Part shown: piece after piece, positions 36,101 through 46,144 of the stretch
Numbering within the stretch: position 1 is the first letter of the stretch
Layout: each line of letters opens with the position of its first letter
Origin: Chlamydoabsidia padenii
Taxonomy: Eukaryota; Mucoromycota; Mucoromycetes; Mucorales; Cunninghamellaceae
Direction: 5' to 3'
Length of the DNA: 64,000 nucleotides
NCBI GenBank assembly: GCA_025330725.1
Contig: JAIWND010000051.1
Coordinates: 62,001 to 126,000, forward strand
Translations under genes and position numbers: made by a program
Notes under the pieces: model-generated
The model's database searches: none
Told to the model about the DNA's origin: nothing
Seen by the model: only the letters and a program-made list of their open reading frames with translations

Positions 36101-37776
36101 TGATAATCACTGACTCCATTTCTCAACTCATTACTTAGTGGCTTACCTCCGAATACGGGAAAGGGACAACATTTACCTTCCAGGTTTTACTCAAGAAGCA
36201 ACCAAATAATTACACCTATGGGGAACAACACAAACTTGCGGAACTTACAAAGACGTGCAGCGGAACAATAGTCATTACTGAACAACCACATTACCTGGAG
36301 GCATGGACAAATATCTTGGGGAACGCAGGCCTTAAATTTACTCAAGTCTTCACCTGTACAGAAGCTGATCAGTATTTCGCTCAACTTCAATCTACCAATG
36401 CAACACTACCACTACCACCTCTCCTGATTGTTGATGTGGACTCGATGACTATGGAACAGCCCCGATCAAGAATCACCTCAAGCGAAGAAACGGTTGCCTT
36501 CCTCCGAGGAAAATATCCACGATTATATGATACGCCAACTCTTTGTGTGAACGATATGCGACTAAAACGACCCAAGCAAAATCTATCGCCGGCGGCTCTG
36601 GAAGTGGAAAACTCATTACTGGTTAGTCACAGGGAACTGGTATCTGGGATGGGCGACTCGACAACGTCAGTGGATACTCATCAAGATAGGTTTTATCTTC
36701 AACCAACAACAATCGTTAAGCCATTCAAAAATTCGGTCCTTTTTGCAACACTACATCAAATGGCAAGGGCCACCTCTACAAATCTCACAATGACGGGCTC
36801 CCCAACAACTACTGCTCCAGTTATAGATTATGCTCATGCTCAACATATCCAGCGACACTCCTCCTCCTCGATTGATGAAATAACAAGACGGCAATCCTCG
36901 ACGAACAACAGCAACCTCAGCAGCACTACAGGTGATATTCCTTCTTCATGTGATGGAGACAAGCTCACGGCGGTCTTTCCGAAATCCGAACGATCCTTGT
37001 CTCTCGCCTCTTCCAGTCCATCTTTATCAGAAACAGCATCGGCATCCAGCACCACCTTATCTCCTTCTTCCATCGTTTCCACACCAACTTTTGAAACAGA
37101 ACATGGCAAACAACTTAAATCAGTGGAAGAATTCATGGCCACTACTAATGCATTACTGGTGGATGACAACCCGGTAAATCAAAAGGTATTGGCACGGATG
37201 TTAAGACGACTTGGACTGGTTTGCAAGACTGCGCAAAACGGGGAAGAGGCATGCGACATCATTCGGAAATCTTATGAAAATGGACACGGCAAACCAATCG
37301 ATCTGGTGTTTATGGATATCTGGATGCCCAAGATGAATGGATTAGAAGCGGCCACCGTCATACGAAAAGAACTATCCTCCTCTTCTCTTCAACCTTACAT
37401 CATTGCAATGACAGCCTGCGTAATGCCTGGGGATAGGGAAAAATGCATCCAAGCTGGTAAGTACCAATTCCACCAACTCGAACGAAGTCTAATTTTGATT
37501 TTTTTTTTTTTTTTTGATCTTCTTACAGGGATGAATGCTTATGTCAGCAAGCCTGTCCGCAAACAAGATTTAGAAGCAGCTATTCACATTTATACCCAAA
37601 CGTTGGTCACCCCTTCACCGCTTCAATCCATTGGGGAGTCACTGGATGTTAACGAATCTGACATCGTCGCGAATTCTGACTTATTACCTTCAACACAACC
37701 AAAACACCATGGCGACACACCGATCGACAAAGTCCCGACAACATTACCTATTGTCACCATCACTCAAGATGATTAA
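30158..37776 (+). CDS. receptor-type hybrid histidine kinase: tandem PBP-like ectodomain, pseudokinase, HisKA/HATPase, receiver (about 2036 aa)
   Basis: Twenty-one exons join in frame throughout: 30158-30394, 30462-30542, 30680-31078, 31151-31594, 31679-31691, 31752-31932, 31994-32324, 32419-32522, 32606-33520, 33580-33645, 33724-33884, 33961-34348, 34429-34654, 34722-34790, 34861-34975, 35035-35109, 35177-35373, 35436-35578, 35660-36059, 36139-37456, 37529-37776. Order: signal peptide; two type-1 periplasmic-binding-like lobes (about 40-640; DGIITTIPNKDVLEAVRYAK); cysteine-rich ephrin-receptor-like module (CSSCPPNHYSSS); TM helix about 727-749; kinase homology domain about 900-1182; coiled coil; HisKA with NMSHEIRTPMN (His about 1268); HATPase (GGTGLGLAISRQL); degenerate receiver; true receiver about 1850-1970 (LLVDDNPVNQ, VFMDIWMPKMNG, YVSKPV). 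The output should be His-to-Asp phosphorelay controlled by an extracellular small ligand; ligand and partners are unknown. Intron 3 uses a GC donor. Confidence 0.92.
31679..31691 (+). other. 13-base microexon of the receptor kinase gene
   Basis: ATGGACCATGCTG lies between TTGATTAG and GTAAGAATC. It is required to keep the frame between exon 4 (ending NHLN) and exon 6 (starting YPLNSLP). Confidence 0.8.
33580..34654 (+). other. pseudokinase (kinase homology) domain within the receptor histidine kinase
   Basis: Exons 10-13 encode a protein-kinase fold with FPVFVKQIGF (the lysine strand), a DFG (LKIGDFGAHKM), a LAPES motif and CWSLDPDDRPSIGEL. The HRD-like loop reads DTHGLLTSAKCI and lacks the catalytic Asp. 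The same loss (SHGNLKS-type) marks the kinase homology domain of animal receptor guanylyl cyclases. Right behind it, LEKYANDMENLVYNRTANL resembles the dimerisation linker that precedes the cyclase in those receptors. The likely role is allosteric relay, not phosphotransfer. Confidence 0.8.
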
Positions 37777-38031
37777 CCAATTAATATTTAGTGTAATAGA
37801 TCCCCTTCCCCCACTATAGTTTATTGATTTTTATTGTAACATGTAAATAAAAACCTGCCTTCTCTTCCTTTTTATATTCCCACTCTAGACTAGTCATAGG
37901 GGTCCAATAGAGAGACACAATAACATAAAACAGGCATTAGTCCATGTAAATCACAATGTTTTTATTTGTTCAAGTCATAAAGATAGGGATACCTATACGT
38001 ATATACAATATACATAAATAAAAAAACTATT
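37777..38031. terminator. convergent 3' ends of the receptor kinase gene and KGD1
   Basis: A 255-base gap. AAATAAAAACC near 37845 suits the plus-strand transcript. A stretch reading TTTTTATTTG on the plus strand near 37960 is compatible with the minus-strand poly(A) signal. The assignment rests on AT-rich motifs only. Confidence 0.4.
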
Positions 38032-41000
38032 CTACCAAATAGGAATACCAGAGTCGATTCTTGATGGCGGAGTTGGGTTTCCCATTAATGCATCGCTAAG
38101 AAAGTCGTATTCCTGCTGGTAGTGTTGTTTCTTGTTGCCTGTTGCAATAGATGCTGATGGAAGGCGACCGGTGTAGCGTGGGTAAGGAAGATTCGAATGA
38201 TGTTTGGATTGTGAGAGTGATGCGGCGATGCGTGGTTGGACATGCATCCAGGCACCCATGTTGAGAGGTTCCTCTTGGCACCAAATGATGTCTGCATTAG
38301 GATACTTGTCGACATGCTCCTTCAGTTGGGCGTAAGGAAAGGGGTTGAGTTGTTCGATCCGAGATATGGCAATGTCATCCCAGTTGTTTTGATTGCGTGC
38401 TTGGAGTAAAGCATAGTAGACTTGTCCGGTGCATAGAATATGTCGTTTGATGTCTTTTGGTGATTTCAATTCGCTTGGGTGTTCGTCAGGGATGTATGGT
38501 TGGAATTTGGTGTCCCCACATAATTCGTACAGATTCGATTTAGCCAATGGGTGACGGAGCAGAGATTTGGAGAATGGAATAATTAACTAGACAAATGGAA
38601 TAATATGAGTATAAACGACATGTATCCTTTTTTTTTTTTTTTCATGCAGTCTTACCGGTTTTCTGAAAAATCGATATATTTGTCGGCGTAATACATGAAA
38701 GTATTGAGCAGGAGTTGAAGGATAAACCACTTGAAGGTTACAATCTTGAATTTGTCGCTTTAGAGATGTTTCAGACGGGTATACATAAGGGTGATCATCA
38801 CATAGTTGTAGGTAACGTTCAATTCTTGCCGAAGAGTGTTCAGGTCCCTGTCCATCATATCCATGAGGTAATGTCATCACCAAGCCAGACCGTTGTAGCC
38901 ATTTCTGTTCCCCTGCCGCCAAGAATTGATCCACTATACACTGAGCATTGTTTGCAAAGTCACCAAATTGAGCTTCCCAAACCACCAAAGCATTCGGATC
39001 CACCAAAGAATAGCCTAATTCAAACCCGAGAGCACCAAATTCCGACAGGGATGAGTTGGAGATTGATAATATGCCTTGATCCGACTTTATATGATTCATT
39101 GGAGTATACAGTTTACTTGTTTCTTGATCATGGAGCACCGCATGACGTTGAGAGAATGTGCCACGTTCCACATCTTGACCAGCCACCCTTATATGATACC
39201 CTTCTGCCAATAGAGTCCCCCAGGATAATGCTTCTGCTGTTGCCCAATCAATGCCTTGTCCTTCTTGAAGTGATTTGCCGCGATTTTGAAGGATCCGTTT
39301 GAGACTACGATGAAGATGGAAATCATCAGGTACTTTTGTTAAGGAATCACCCACCATTTTGATTTCACATTTTGAGACACCAGTAACTTGATCAGGTAAG
39401 ATTTCTTCGGCGACTTGTTTGGGTGACTTGAAGCCTAAGTAAGATAAAGATTAGCAATTTGATATCATCCCACTCCACTTTTTTTTTTTTTTTTTTACCT
39501 GGCCAAATGGATGACTGCCATTCAGTTGATGTTGGTTTATGATTATTGCTGTTTTTAAAGTTTTCTTCTAGAATAGACCAAACCCGTTGCGTGTTTTCGT
39601 CAATTTCTTCCTTTGTGAGAGTCTTTTCATTGATTAGCTTTTCTTCGTATTGTTTCACCACAGGAATTTGCTTTGAGATGGCTTCATACATTTTCGGTTG
39701 GGTAAAACTTGGTTGATCAGTTTCGTTGTGTCCATGTTTCCGGTAGCAGACCATATCAATAACAACATCCTTGTGGAATGTCTGTCGCCATTCGGAAGCC
39801 AGCTGCATAACAAAAGTGACAGCTTCAACATCATTACCATTGACGTGGAATACAGGAGCATCAATTGACTTTGCGATATCAGTACAGTAAGGAGTAGAGC
39901 GGCCATAGCGAGGATCGGTGGTGAAGCCAATTTGATTGTTGACAACGATGTGTATAGTGCCACCAGTAGAGTAAGCCGGAAGATCAGAGAAGCCCATCGT
40001 TTCATAAACTACCCCTTGACCAGCAAAAGCAGCATCACCATGCATAAGGACAGCCATCGCCTTTGTTTGATCATGATCCTTGTTATAAAATTGAAGTGCA
40101 CGGGTCTTACCAAGTACCACAGGGTTCACAGCTTCCAAATGAGATGGATTGGCAACCAAAGAGAGTTGAACACGTTTACCAGATGGAGTGGGTCGTTCAT
40201 AGTTCATTCCCAGGTGATATTTGACATCACCTGAGCCTTCTATTGATGGTTCTGTTGATCCACTGAATTCACTAAAGATCGATTCATTTGGTTTTCGCAC
40301 CACGTTACTTAACAGATTTAGTCGTCCACGGTGAGGCATTCCAATGACAATGGTTTCCACACCAAGATCAACAGATCGATCAATCTAATGTCAAGAGTTG
40401 CATAAGTATGTATTATAAAAATGAAAATAAAAAGACTTACCAGAGCTTTCATACCAGGAATGAGAGCTTCGCCGCCTTCAAGACCAAATCGTTTTTCAGA
40501 TGGATATTTAGAAGCTACAAACCGTTCAAAGGAGTCGGACCAAAGCAATCGATCCAGGATCATTCGTTTTTCATCCACCGAGTATTTATAAGGTACAGGA
40601 GTTTCAATACGGTTGCGTATCCATTCACATTGGTTCCGGTCAGAGATATGTACATATTCAGTACCAATGGAGCCACCTAATAATAATAATAGTCAATGTT
40701 TATGATGATTTTATTTTATTAACTTACAATAAATCCTTTGTAAATGATTGATAATTTGTCGTAAGGTCAATGTTGTTGATTCTTCAAGATAAGTTGGAAG
40801 AATACCAGGACCAATAGTAAAGTGACGATCCAAATCGGTATCTTTAAACCCATAATAAGTGTGTTGTAATTCAGGAGGAGAGGTATGCTCACGGTCAGCA
40901 AATTGTATACCAAGAGGATCCAGTTTGGCGATATGATGACCACGGACTTGATAGGCACGACTGAGAAGTTGTATTTTCATATGGTCAGCCACTTTTTTTG

Positions 41001-41373
41001 TTGTTTCATCTTGTTGACCAGAGATTGAAATTTGTTCACCAGGAAGTACAGGAAGTCGGGCAGAGTTTGAGGGAAAGTACACCAAGGAATCCACAGGAGA
41101 AGAAGAAGAAGAAGAAGAAGAATTACCAGTGCCTTGTTGACATACTTTTTGAAAGTAGTCTTGCCAAGAGTTGTCCACCGCTTGTTTATCTTTTAACCAC
41201 GCATCATACATTGCAACCATGTAATTGTTTGACCCATTTTCCAAGTTGTTATTATTAATAGTTGATGTAAAGAGTCGAGTAGTGGCATACAATGTCAAAG
41301 GTCCCCACTTTTTCAAGTAAAGAGAAAGTGGTATTCGTGGCACCGTTTTGAGGGTAGCGTAATGTCGATACAT
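38032..41373 (-). CDS. KGD1: 2-oxoglutarate dehydrogenase E1 component, mitochondrial
   Basis: Five exons (41373-40728, 40676-40441, 40384-39499, 39434-38656, 38586-38032) give 1033 residues, against 1014 for yeast Kgd1. The thiamine-diphosphate enzyme decarboxylates 2-oxoglutarate in the TCA-cycle complex. Seen: a presequence ([20 protein letters not shown]), the [13 protein letters not shown] module for complex assembly, [32 protein letters not shown], the ThDP region [20 protein letters not shown] and [12 protein letters not shown], and the C-terminal [17 protein letters not shown]1 paralogues lack such an N-terminal module. The ATG at 41373 is preferred over the in-frame one at 41466, because the latter would add a poly-Phe stretch ahead of a normal presequence. 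Its promoter is shared with the uL1 gene. Confidence 0.97.
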
Positions 41374-41621
41374 TATAAAGTGGAAGAAGAAGAAGAAGAA
41401 GAAGAAAGTGAGGGAGAAGAAAGGTATATTTACATGTATGTCAAAGGATGGAAGAGAGAGAAACAAACAAACAAAAAGAATCAGCGGCTCTCACGCCCAA
41501 ATCATGCCGGTTAATTCAAATGCCGCTCTTGTCTGAACTTTTATTTCCCGCTGTTCCCTAAAAAAGATAATTTTCCTGGCAATCAATTACGTTCTTCCTC
41601 TTTCCTTTATATCATCTCATC
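41374..41621. promoter_or_regulatory. short divergent promoter between KGD1 and the uL1 gene
   Basis: Only 248 bases separate the two start codons. A GAA/CTT-rich stretch (about 41384-41406) lies in the KGD1 leader, and a CTTCCTCTTTCCTTT pyrimidine tract lies just upstream of the uL1 ATG, as is common for fungal ribosomal protein genes. No named factor site is recognisable. Confidence 0.5.
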
Positions 41622-42149
41622 ATGAGGTAAGTTTGAACATTGCATCCATCTATCCATCCATCCATCCATCCATCCAATTGACTATCAAACTAAATGATTC
41701 TCTTTATTATAGCAAAGTCACTGGTTCCGCCGTCCGGGAAGCTATTGCTGTCATCACTGCTCCTGAAAAGAAGCGTAACTTTACCGAAACCATCGAACTC
41801 CAAATTGGTTTGAAGAACTACGATCCTCAACGTGATAAGCGTTTCTCTGGTACCATCAAGTTGCCCAACATTCCTCGCCCCAACTTGTCCGTCTGTGTGC
41901 TCGGTGACGCTTTCCATTGTGATCAAGCCAAGGCTGCCGGTATGGAATTCCAATCTGTCGATGACTTGAAGAAGCTCAACAAGAACAAGAAGCTCATCAA
42001 GAAGCTCGCCAAGAAGTACGATGCTTTCGTTGCTTCCGAAGCCTTGATCAAGCAAATCCCTCGTCTTTTGGGTCCTGGTCTCCACAAGTATGTTATTAAA
42101 AAAAAATAAGAGGATCGATCCAAGGGTTGTATACTGATGATATCTCTTA

Positions 42150-42189
<40 letters not shown>

Positions 42190-42459
42190 TATAGGGTCGG
42201 TAAGTTCCCCTTGCCTGTCTCTCACTCTGAATCCCTTGTTGACAAGGCTAACGAAATCCGTGCCACCATCAAGTTCCAATTGAAGAAGGTCCTCTGTCTT
42301 GGTGTTGCTGTTGGTCACGTCCAAATGACTGAAGATCAATTGACTGCTAACATTCTCTTGTCCGTCAACTTCTTGGTCTCCTTGTTGAAGAAGAACTGGC
42401 AAAACGTCAAGTCTTTGTACTTGAAGTCTACCATGGGTAAACCTCACCGTCTCTATTAG
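41622..42459 (+). CDS. RPL10A: 60S ribosomal protein uL1 (Rpl10a/Rpl1)
   Basis: Three exons (41622-41626, 41713-42087, 42195-42459) give 214 residues, the normal size (about 217). The L1-stalk protein binds 25S rRNA near the E site. The first exon is only ATGAG, giving [13 protein letters not shown] after splicing. Visible: [36 protein letters not shown], the FPLPVSH-type segment after the second intron and a C-terminal PHRLY. Codon use is strongly biased to C-ending codons, as in highly expressed genes. The second intron holds a 37-base T run. AATAAAAT near 42560 is a likely poly(A) signal. Confidence 0.97.
42152..42188 (+). repeat. poly(T) run in uL1 intron 2
   Basis: 37 consecutive T residues lie shortly before the acceptor GTATAG at 42189-42194. 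Confidence 0.9.
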
Positions 42460-42643
42460 ATTAGTTTTTTTTTATTATTATTTAGTATAGATCTCTTCTC
42501 CTCCATTCCATTTTGTAATGTTTACTTGGTGCAGTTTGCTTTTTATAACTAGTAACATCTAATAAAATATTACTTTGTAACCTTGTCTATCCTCTTTTTA
42601 CCTGTGATGATACTCCTTTCCTACATCACCGAAACCGAATACC

Positions 42644-42676
42644 GATAAATCTGCGAAATAAACGCAAGTCACACGT
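42644..42676 (+). repeat. left inverted repeat of the MULE
   Basis: GATAAATCTGCGAAATAAAC through CACACGT. It pairs with 45546-45578 at about 82 percent identity. Confidence 0.7.
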
Positions 42677-42960
42677 TTTGTAGAGTGCAAAGCAAGTCAA
42701 TTAACTTTACAAAATTTCGCCAAAGATTTCATGAAAAAAAAATTGACTTGGCCAAATTTCGGTGAAGACTTAAAAAAACACTTTATTGATTTGAGAATAA
42801 TTGATGTAAGCTAAACTAAACTAAAAACACTATAACTAATGGTAATATAACTAATGATAACGGTAAAGGATACAATAAAAAGACGGAGAAGAATCCCACC
42901 ACCGTCGAAAAACGAGCAAAGAATACTATAAAAGAAAAAGTGTGAGTATGCGATTAAATA

Positions 42961-44069
42961 CTATTTCTGCTTTGTTGGGCCTTGATTAGGTCGGATCAAT
43001 CTATCAAGTTTTGATAAAAAGATTCGCTGTTCATGCAAAAGGTATTCGAGATCAGCATTGTTGGAAAGTGTGGTACATGCCGCCGCCAAATCATTAGTGA
43101 TTAGTTGTGACATTTGTTTGACCTTTTCCTTGTTGTCCAAAAGAAGAGATGCCCTAAATTCGTCAGAAACAAGAGTGTTATCGGAAGAAGAGATGTCGGA
43201 AGATGTGTTACTGTTGTTTGAAGTCGCTGTCAAAGTGTTCACTGCAGATGATGGCTGATGGCGGAATATATACGGTAATGATTTGATTAATGACACCAAA
43301 AACATATGTTTACATATGCCTTTGTTAAACAAGCATGAGCAGCTAGCGACAGTCTTGTTTTCGATCGACACCTGGTATGTGATATGTTGTTCAGTAAAGG
43401 ATTTGCAGGAGAAGGTCTAGACAGCAAAAAAAAGTAAGGCTTTTTTTTATCATAGATTAAGAGGTACCAGCTTACCGAGTCGTCAATTTTTTGTACCATT
43501 TGTTGTCCGGTTTCATTGTCGATTTGTTCAGCCTTCTTTAGATTGTCTTCTTCAAAATCCTTCAAAGTGATAGTTTCAGCACCCCAATTTACCCGCATAG
43601 AAGCCCATCGATAGTCGTTGATCATCTGCGTCGCCAAAATAAAGACAATACGATCCACCCGGAGGTTGCGCGATTTACCAAGATATTTCTTCTTCAGAAC
43701 GTTGTGGTATGATTCGATTAGATTGTTTGTTTGGAATGAAGCATCCTAGTGTGGAGAAAAAAAATGGTGAAAAAGCAGTAACAATTAAAGCTTTCAATAT
43801 CTTACCAATCGCCATGCCTTCACCCACAAGTCCTTCTTGGGTAGCCATCGATCATTCATGTATGCTACAAACCTAGCAAATGGACGGAATTCTTCCTGGA
43901 AGCGATCCCAATTGGCCTGGAATTCTTCAGGAGTACCAGAATACATCATCATGTTCAGATGCATACGGACCTTGTTCTGCACACCACTCGTTTGTTGGGT
44001 TGCCGCCGCTACCTTAACCTATGGGATGAATTGAATTTCGAAAATTTGGTGAGTATGATTGCCCTGTTC

Positions 44070-44132
<63 letters not shown>

Positions 44133-45439
44133 ACATCCCGTTTAATGTGGACTTCCCAAGCACGTTTGATATGCCAGTGGCAAAGTAAAATGTCGACGTT
44201 TGTGCTGAATACTTGACGAATAGCTGCCATTTCTGTCGCACTGCAATCAATCATAATCCGCTTGACATTTAAACCATTAGTGTTCGATTTCACCCAAGCA
44301 AGCCATTCGGACAGCACAGGGATCACTTCCATACTGGTGATAAAGAAGCAGACAGGGACACCCTTTTTAGTCGTCCGATTTATAACAACAATGGTGTAAA
44401 GGTAGCAATCAGTTTTGTCGATGAATGACTTACACGTTTTGTGAGTCGAATCTATGCACCATTCCGAAGCATTTTCCAAAATCTATGATGTTAAAAAAAA
44501 AAAACTCGACATAACGAGGTGGTCAGTATGAAGTTTAGTAGTCCTTTTTATTGCTTCAGTGTTTTACGTACCTTTTTCTGCCAAGGAGAGACCCACGATA
44601 CCAAAAATGGACCACCATCAGGATGGACCTTGTATAAAGTAGAGTAGCCCCTTTCACCAGATAAGAAGTCGAGCCAAAGACGGACACTTTTGCCATCATA
44701 GGGATCTTTTCTTGATTGCTTGTTAATAATGGACTGCACCAAGTTTTGGACTGCCCGATAGTTGATAGTCATGGCAATCGGAAATCGTCCCTTTTCTTCG
44801 ATTTCACCTTCCTATGGATATTATAAAAAGAATAAGTTAATAATTAGTTGGTCTCTGGGTGTGTTTTTTTCCGAAACTTACTAAAGCATCCATCTCATCT
44901 TCAGTGTAACGAAGAAGTGTACTAATTGAAGACCAATTCATCTTGTTGTGTTGTACCTTACTAGTAAGCCATGCCTTGATAGTTGGATCTAGGCCTTCTG
45001 TTGCTATTTCATCCAAATCGGTGGGATCGTGGTTGAGATGGATCCAATTGTAGGCCACCTCAATATTGCCATTATTGAAGAGCTTCTTCGTAATTTGAGC
45101 AGGACATCCAACACCTTTTGACGCCTTTTTGACAGTTCGACGTCGCTTTGAGGGTCCAGCTTCAGCGACAGGCTTTTGTTGTGCTTCGCGAGGGGCTTCA
45201 TGGCGATCACAAAGGTAGTATCTTGTTTCCTTGACTTGCTTTGGGGCGCCTTGATTGGTACGTGGGACATATGTCTTACGACCTATAAAAACACCATGAT
45301 TTTTCACCTCGTTTTCCATCCAGTAAGTGAATTCATCTTCATTGCCAAAGGTCATCACAAACGGTTCACCATTATAGCTAGGGACGTACCGTTCAATGAA
45401 ACCGTACTTAATTTCGTCATTTGTAGGTGTTTTCGTCAT
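42961..45439 (-). CDS. MULE-type transposase or domesticated derivative with SWIM zinc finger, 694 aa
   Basis: Six exons (45439-44882, 44811-44572, 44482-44135, 44018-43806, 43745-43476, 43416-42961), all lengths multiples of three, so every intron is phase 0 and the frame is open from start to stop. Order: N-terminal FAR1/WRKY-like zinc-binding region (YYLCDRHE, KGVGCPAQITKKL, IHLNHDP), MULE catalytic core with Asp in WCIDSTHKT, Asp in RIMIDCSATEM, the LLCHWHIKRAW motif between D2 and E, Glu in TNNLIESYHNVLKKKYLGKS, then a SWIM finger CSCLFNKGICKHMFLV. The closest broad families are Mutator/FAR1-type. The short 3' region past the SWIM finger is Ser/Asn-rich. Intact reading makes either recent activity or host use possible. 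Confidence 0.88.
44072..44128 (+). repeat. 57-base poly(T) run in a MULE intron
   Basis: On the transposase's own strand this is a poly(A) run just after the donor GTAAGTAAA. It is one of the longest homopolymers in the window. Confidence 0.93.
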
Positions 45440-45545
45440 TGTTGATTGAGTATTTAGAAGAAGAAAAAAGAGGGGAGTAAAAGTTAGGGAAGTGAAGTGA
45501 AAGGGGGAACCAAAAAAAAAACAAAAAATTGAATCATTATTTCAG

Positions 45546-45578
45546 CGTGTGACTTTCACTTTTTTCGCGGATTTATCC
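45546..45578 (-). repeat. right inverted repeat of the MULE
   Basis: CGTGTGACTTTCAC through CGCGGATTTATC. It is the partner of the left repeat, about 105 bases upstream of the transposase start codon. Confidence 0.7.
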
Positions 45579-46002
45579 TCTTCGACCGAAACCCGTACCG
45601 GGGTTTGAATATGCATGAATGCCTATATTGGACATGGCTACTTCAAATTGAGGCTGGGAATACCAATCATAATTATTGGTACATACATACATACTGTAGA
45701 GTATGCATGATATTGTATCTTGCTCGAAATCAAACATTTTGTGTTGGTTATATATGTATGATTCAAGTGGTCTCATACTGTAGAGTTGTAAAATTACAGA
45801 TCCTGTTGCTCCCCAACTCACATGGCAGTCAAGCTATTGGTGAAAAAGTTGAACATAACATATAGTATGTAGATCTGTTTTACCACATTATATAGTTCAC
45901 AGACTATGTATAATGTCATCATATTAAGACATGATTCAAACGTATTATACATGAGTGAAATAAGCTTTCCTCCTGAATGGGAAAAAAGAAAATTCAAACG
46001 CC

Positions 46003-46050
<48 letters not shown>

Positions 46051-46144
46051 CTTTAGTAAACCAGTCTCGATCCCCTAATTTTCCTTTTCTTCTTCTTCCC
46101 CACTTCAAGTTTATGCCCGTTGGCGGTGTGACAATCACGAAATC
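45579..46144. other. intergenic, between the MULE and the poly(A) polymerase gene
   Basis: No gene is seen. It contains ATACATAC/ATGCATGA short repeats near 45680-45710 and a 47-base T run at 46004-46050, about 95 bases before the downstream start codon. Confidence 0.55.
46004..46050 (+). repeat. 47-base poly(T) run upstream of the poly(A) polymerase gene
   Basis: Uninterrupted T run in the presumed promoter or leader of the gene starting at 46145. Poly(dA:dT) tracts exclude nucleosomes in fungi, so it may act in the promoter. That is inference. Confidence 0.9.

Larger units (their letters stand above)
42644..45578. mobile_element. Mutator-like element (MULE) with degenerate inverted repeats
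   Basis: Two 33-base segments, 42644-42676 and 45546-45578, are inverted repeats matching at about 27 of 33 positions without gaps, and they frame the MULE transposase gene. Similarity may extend further out (CCGAAACC-type blocks), so the true ends and any 8-11 base target duplication are undetermined. The divergence of the ends contrasts with the open transposase frame. That suggests either an old copy or a domesticated gene. Confidence 0.7.

Noticed and set aside
38715..39302. 195-codon plus-strand frame over KGD1
   Set aside because: It lies wholly antisense to KGD1 exon 4, which has strong family support.
41373..41466. Upstream in-frame ATG of KGD1 at 41466
   Set aside because: It would add a Phe-rich stretch made by a GAA/CTT repeat before a normal mitochondrial presequence; more likely untranslated leader.
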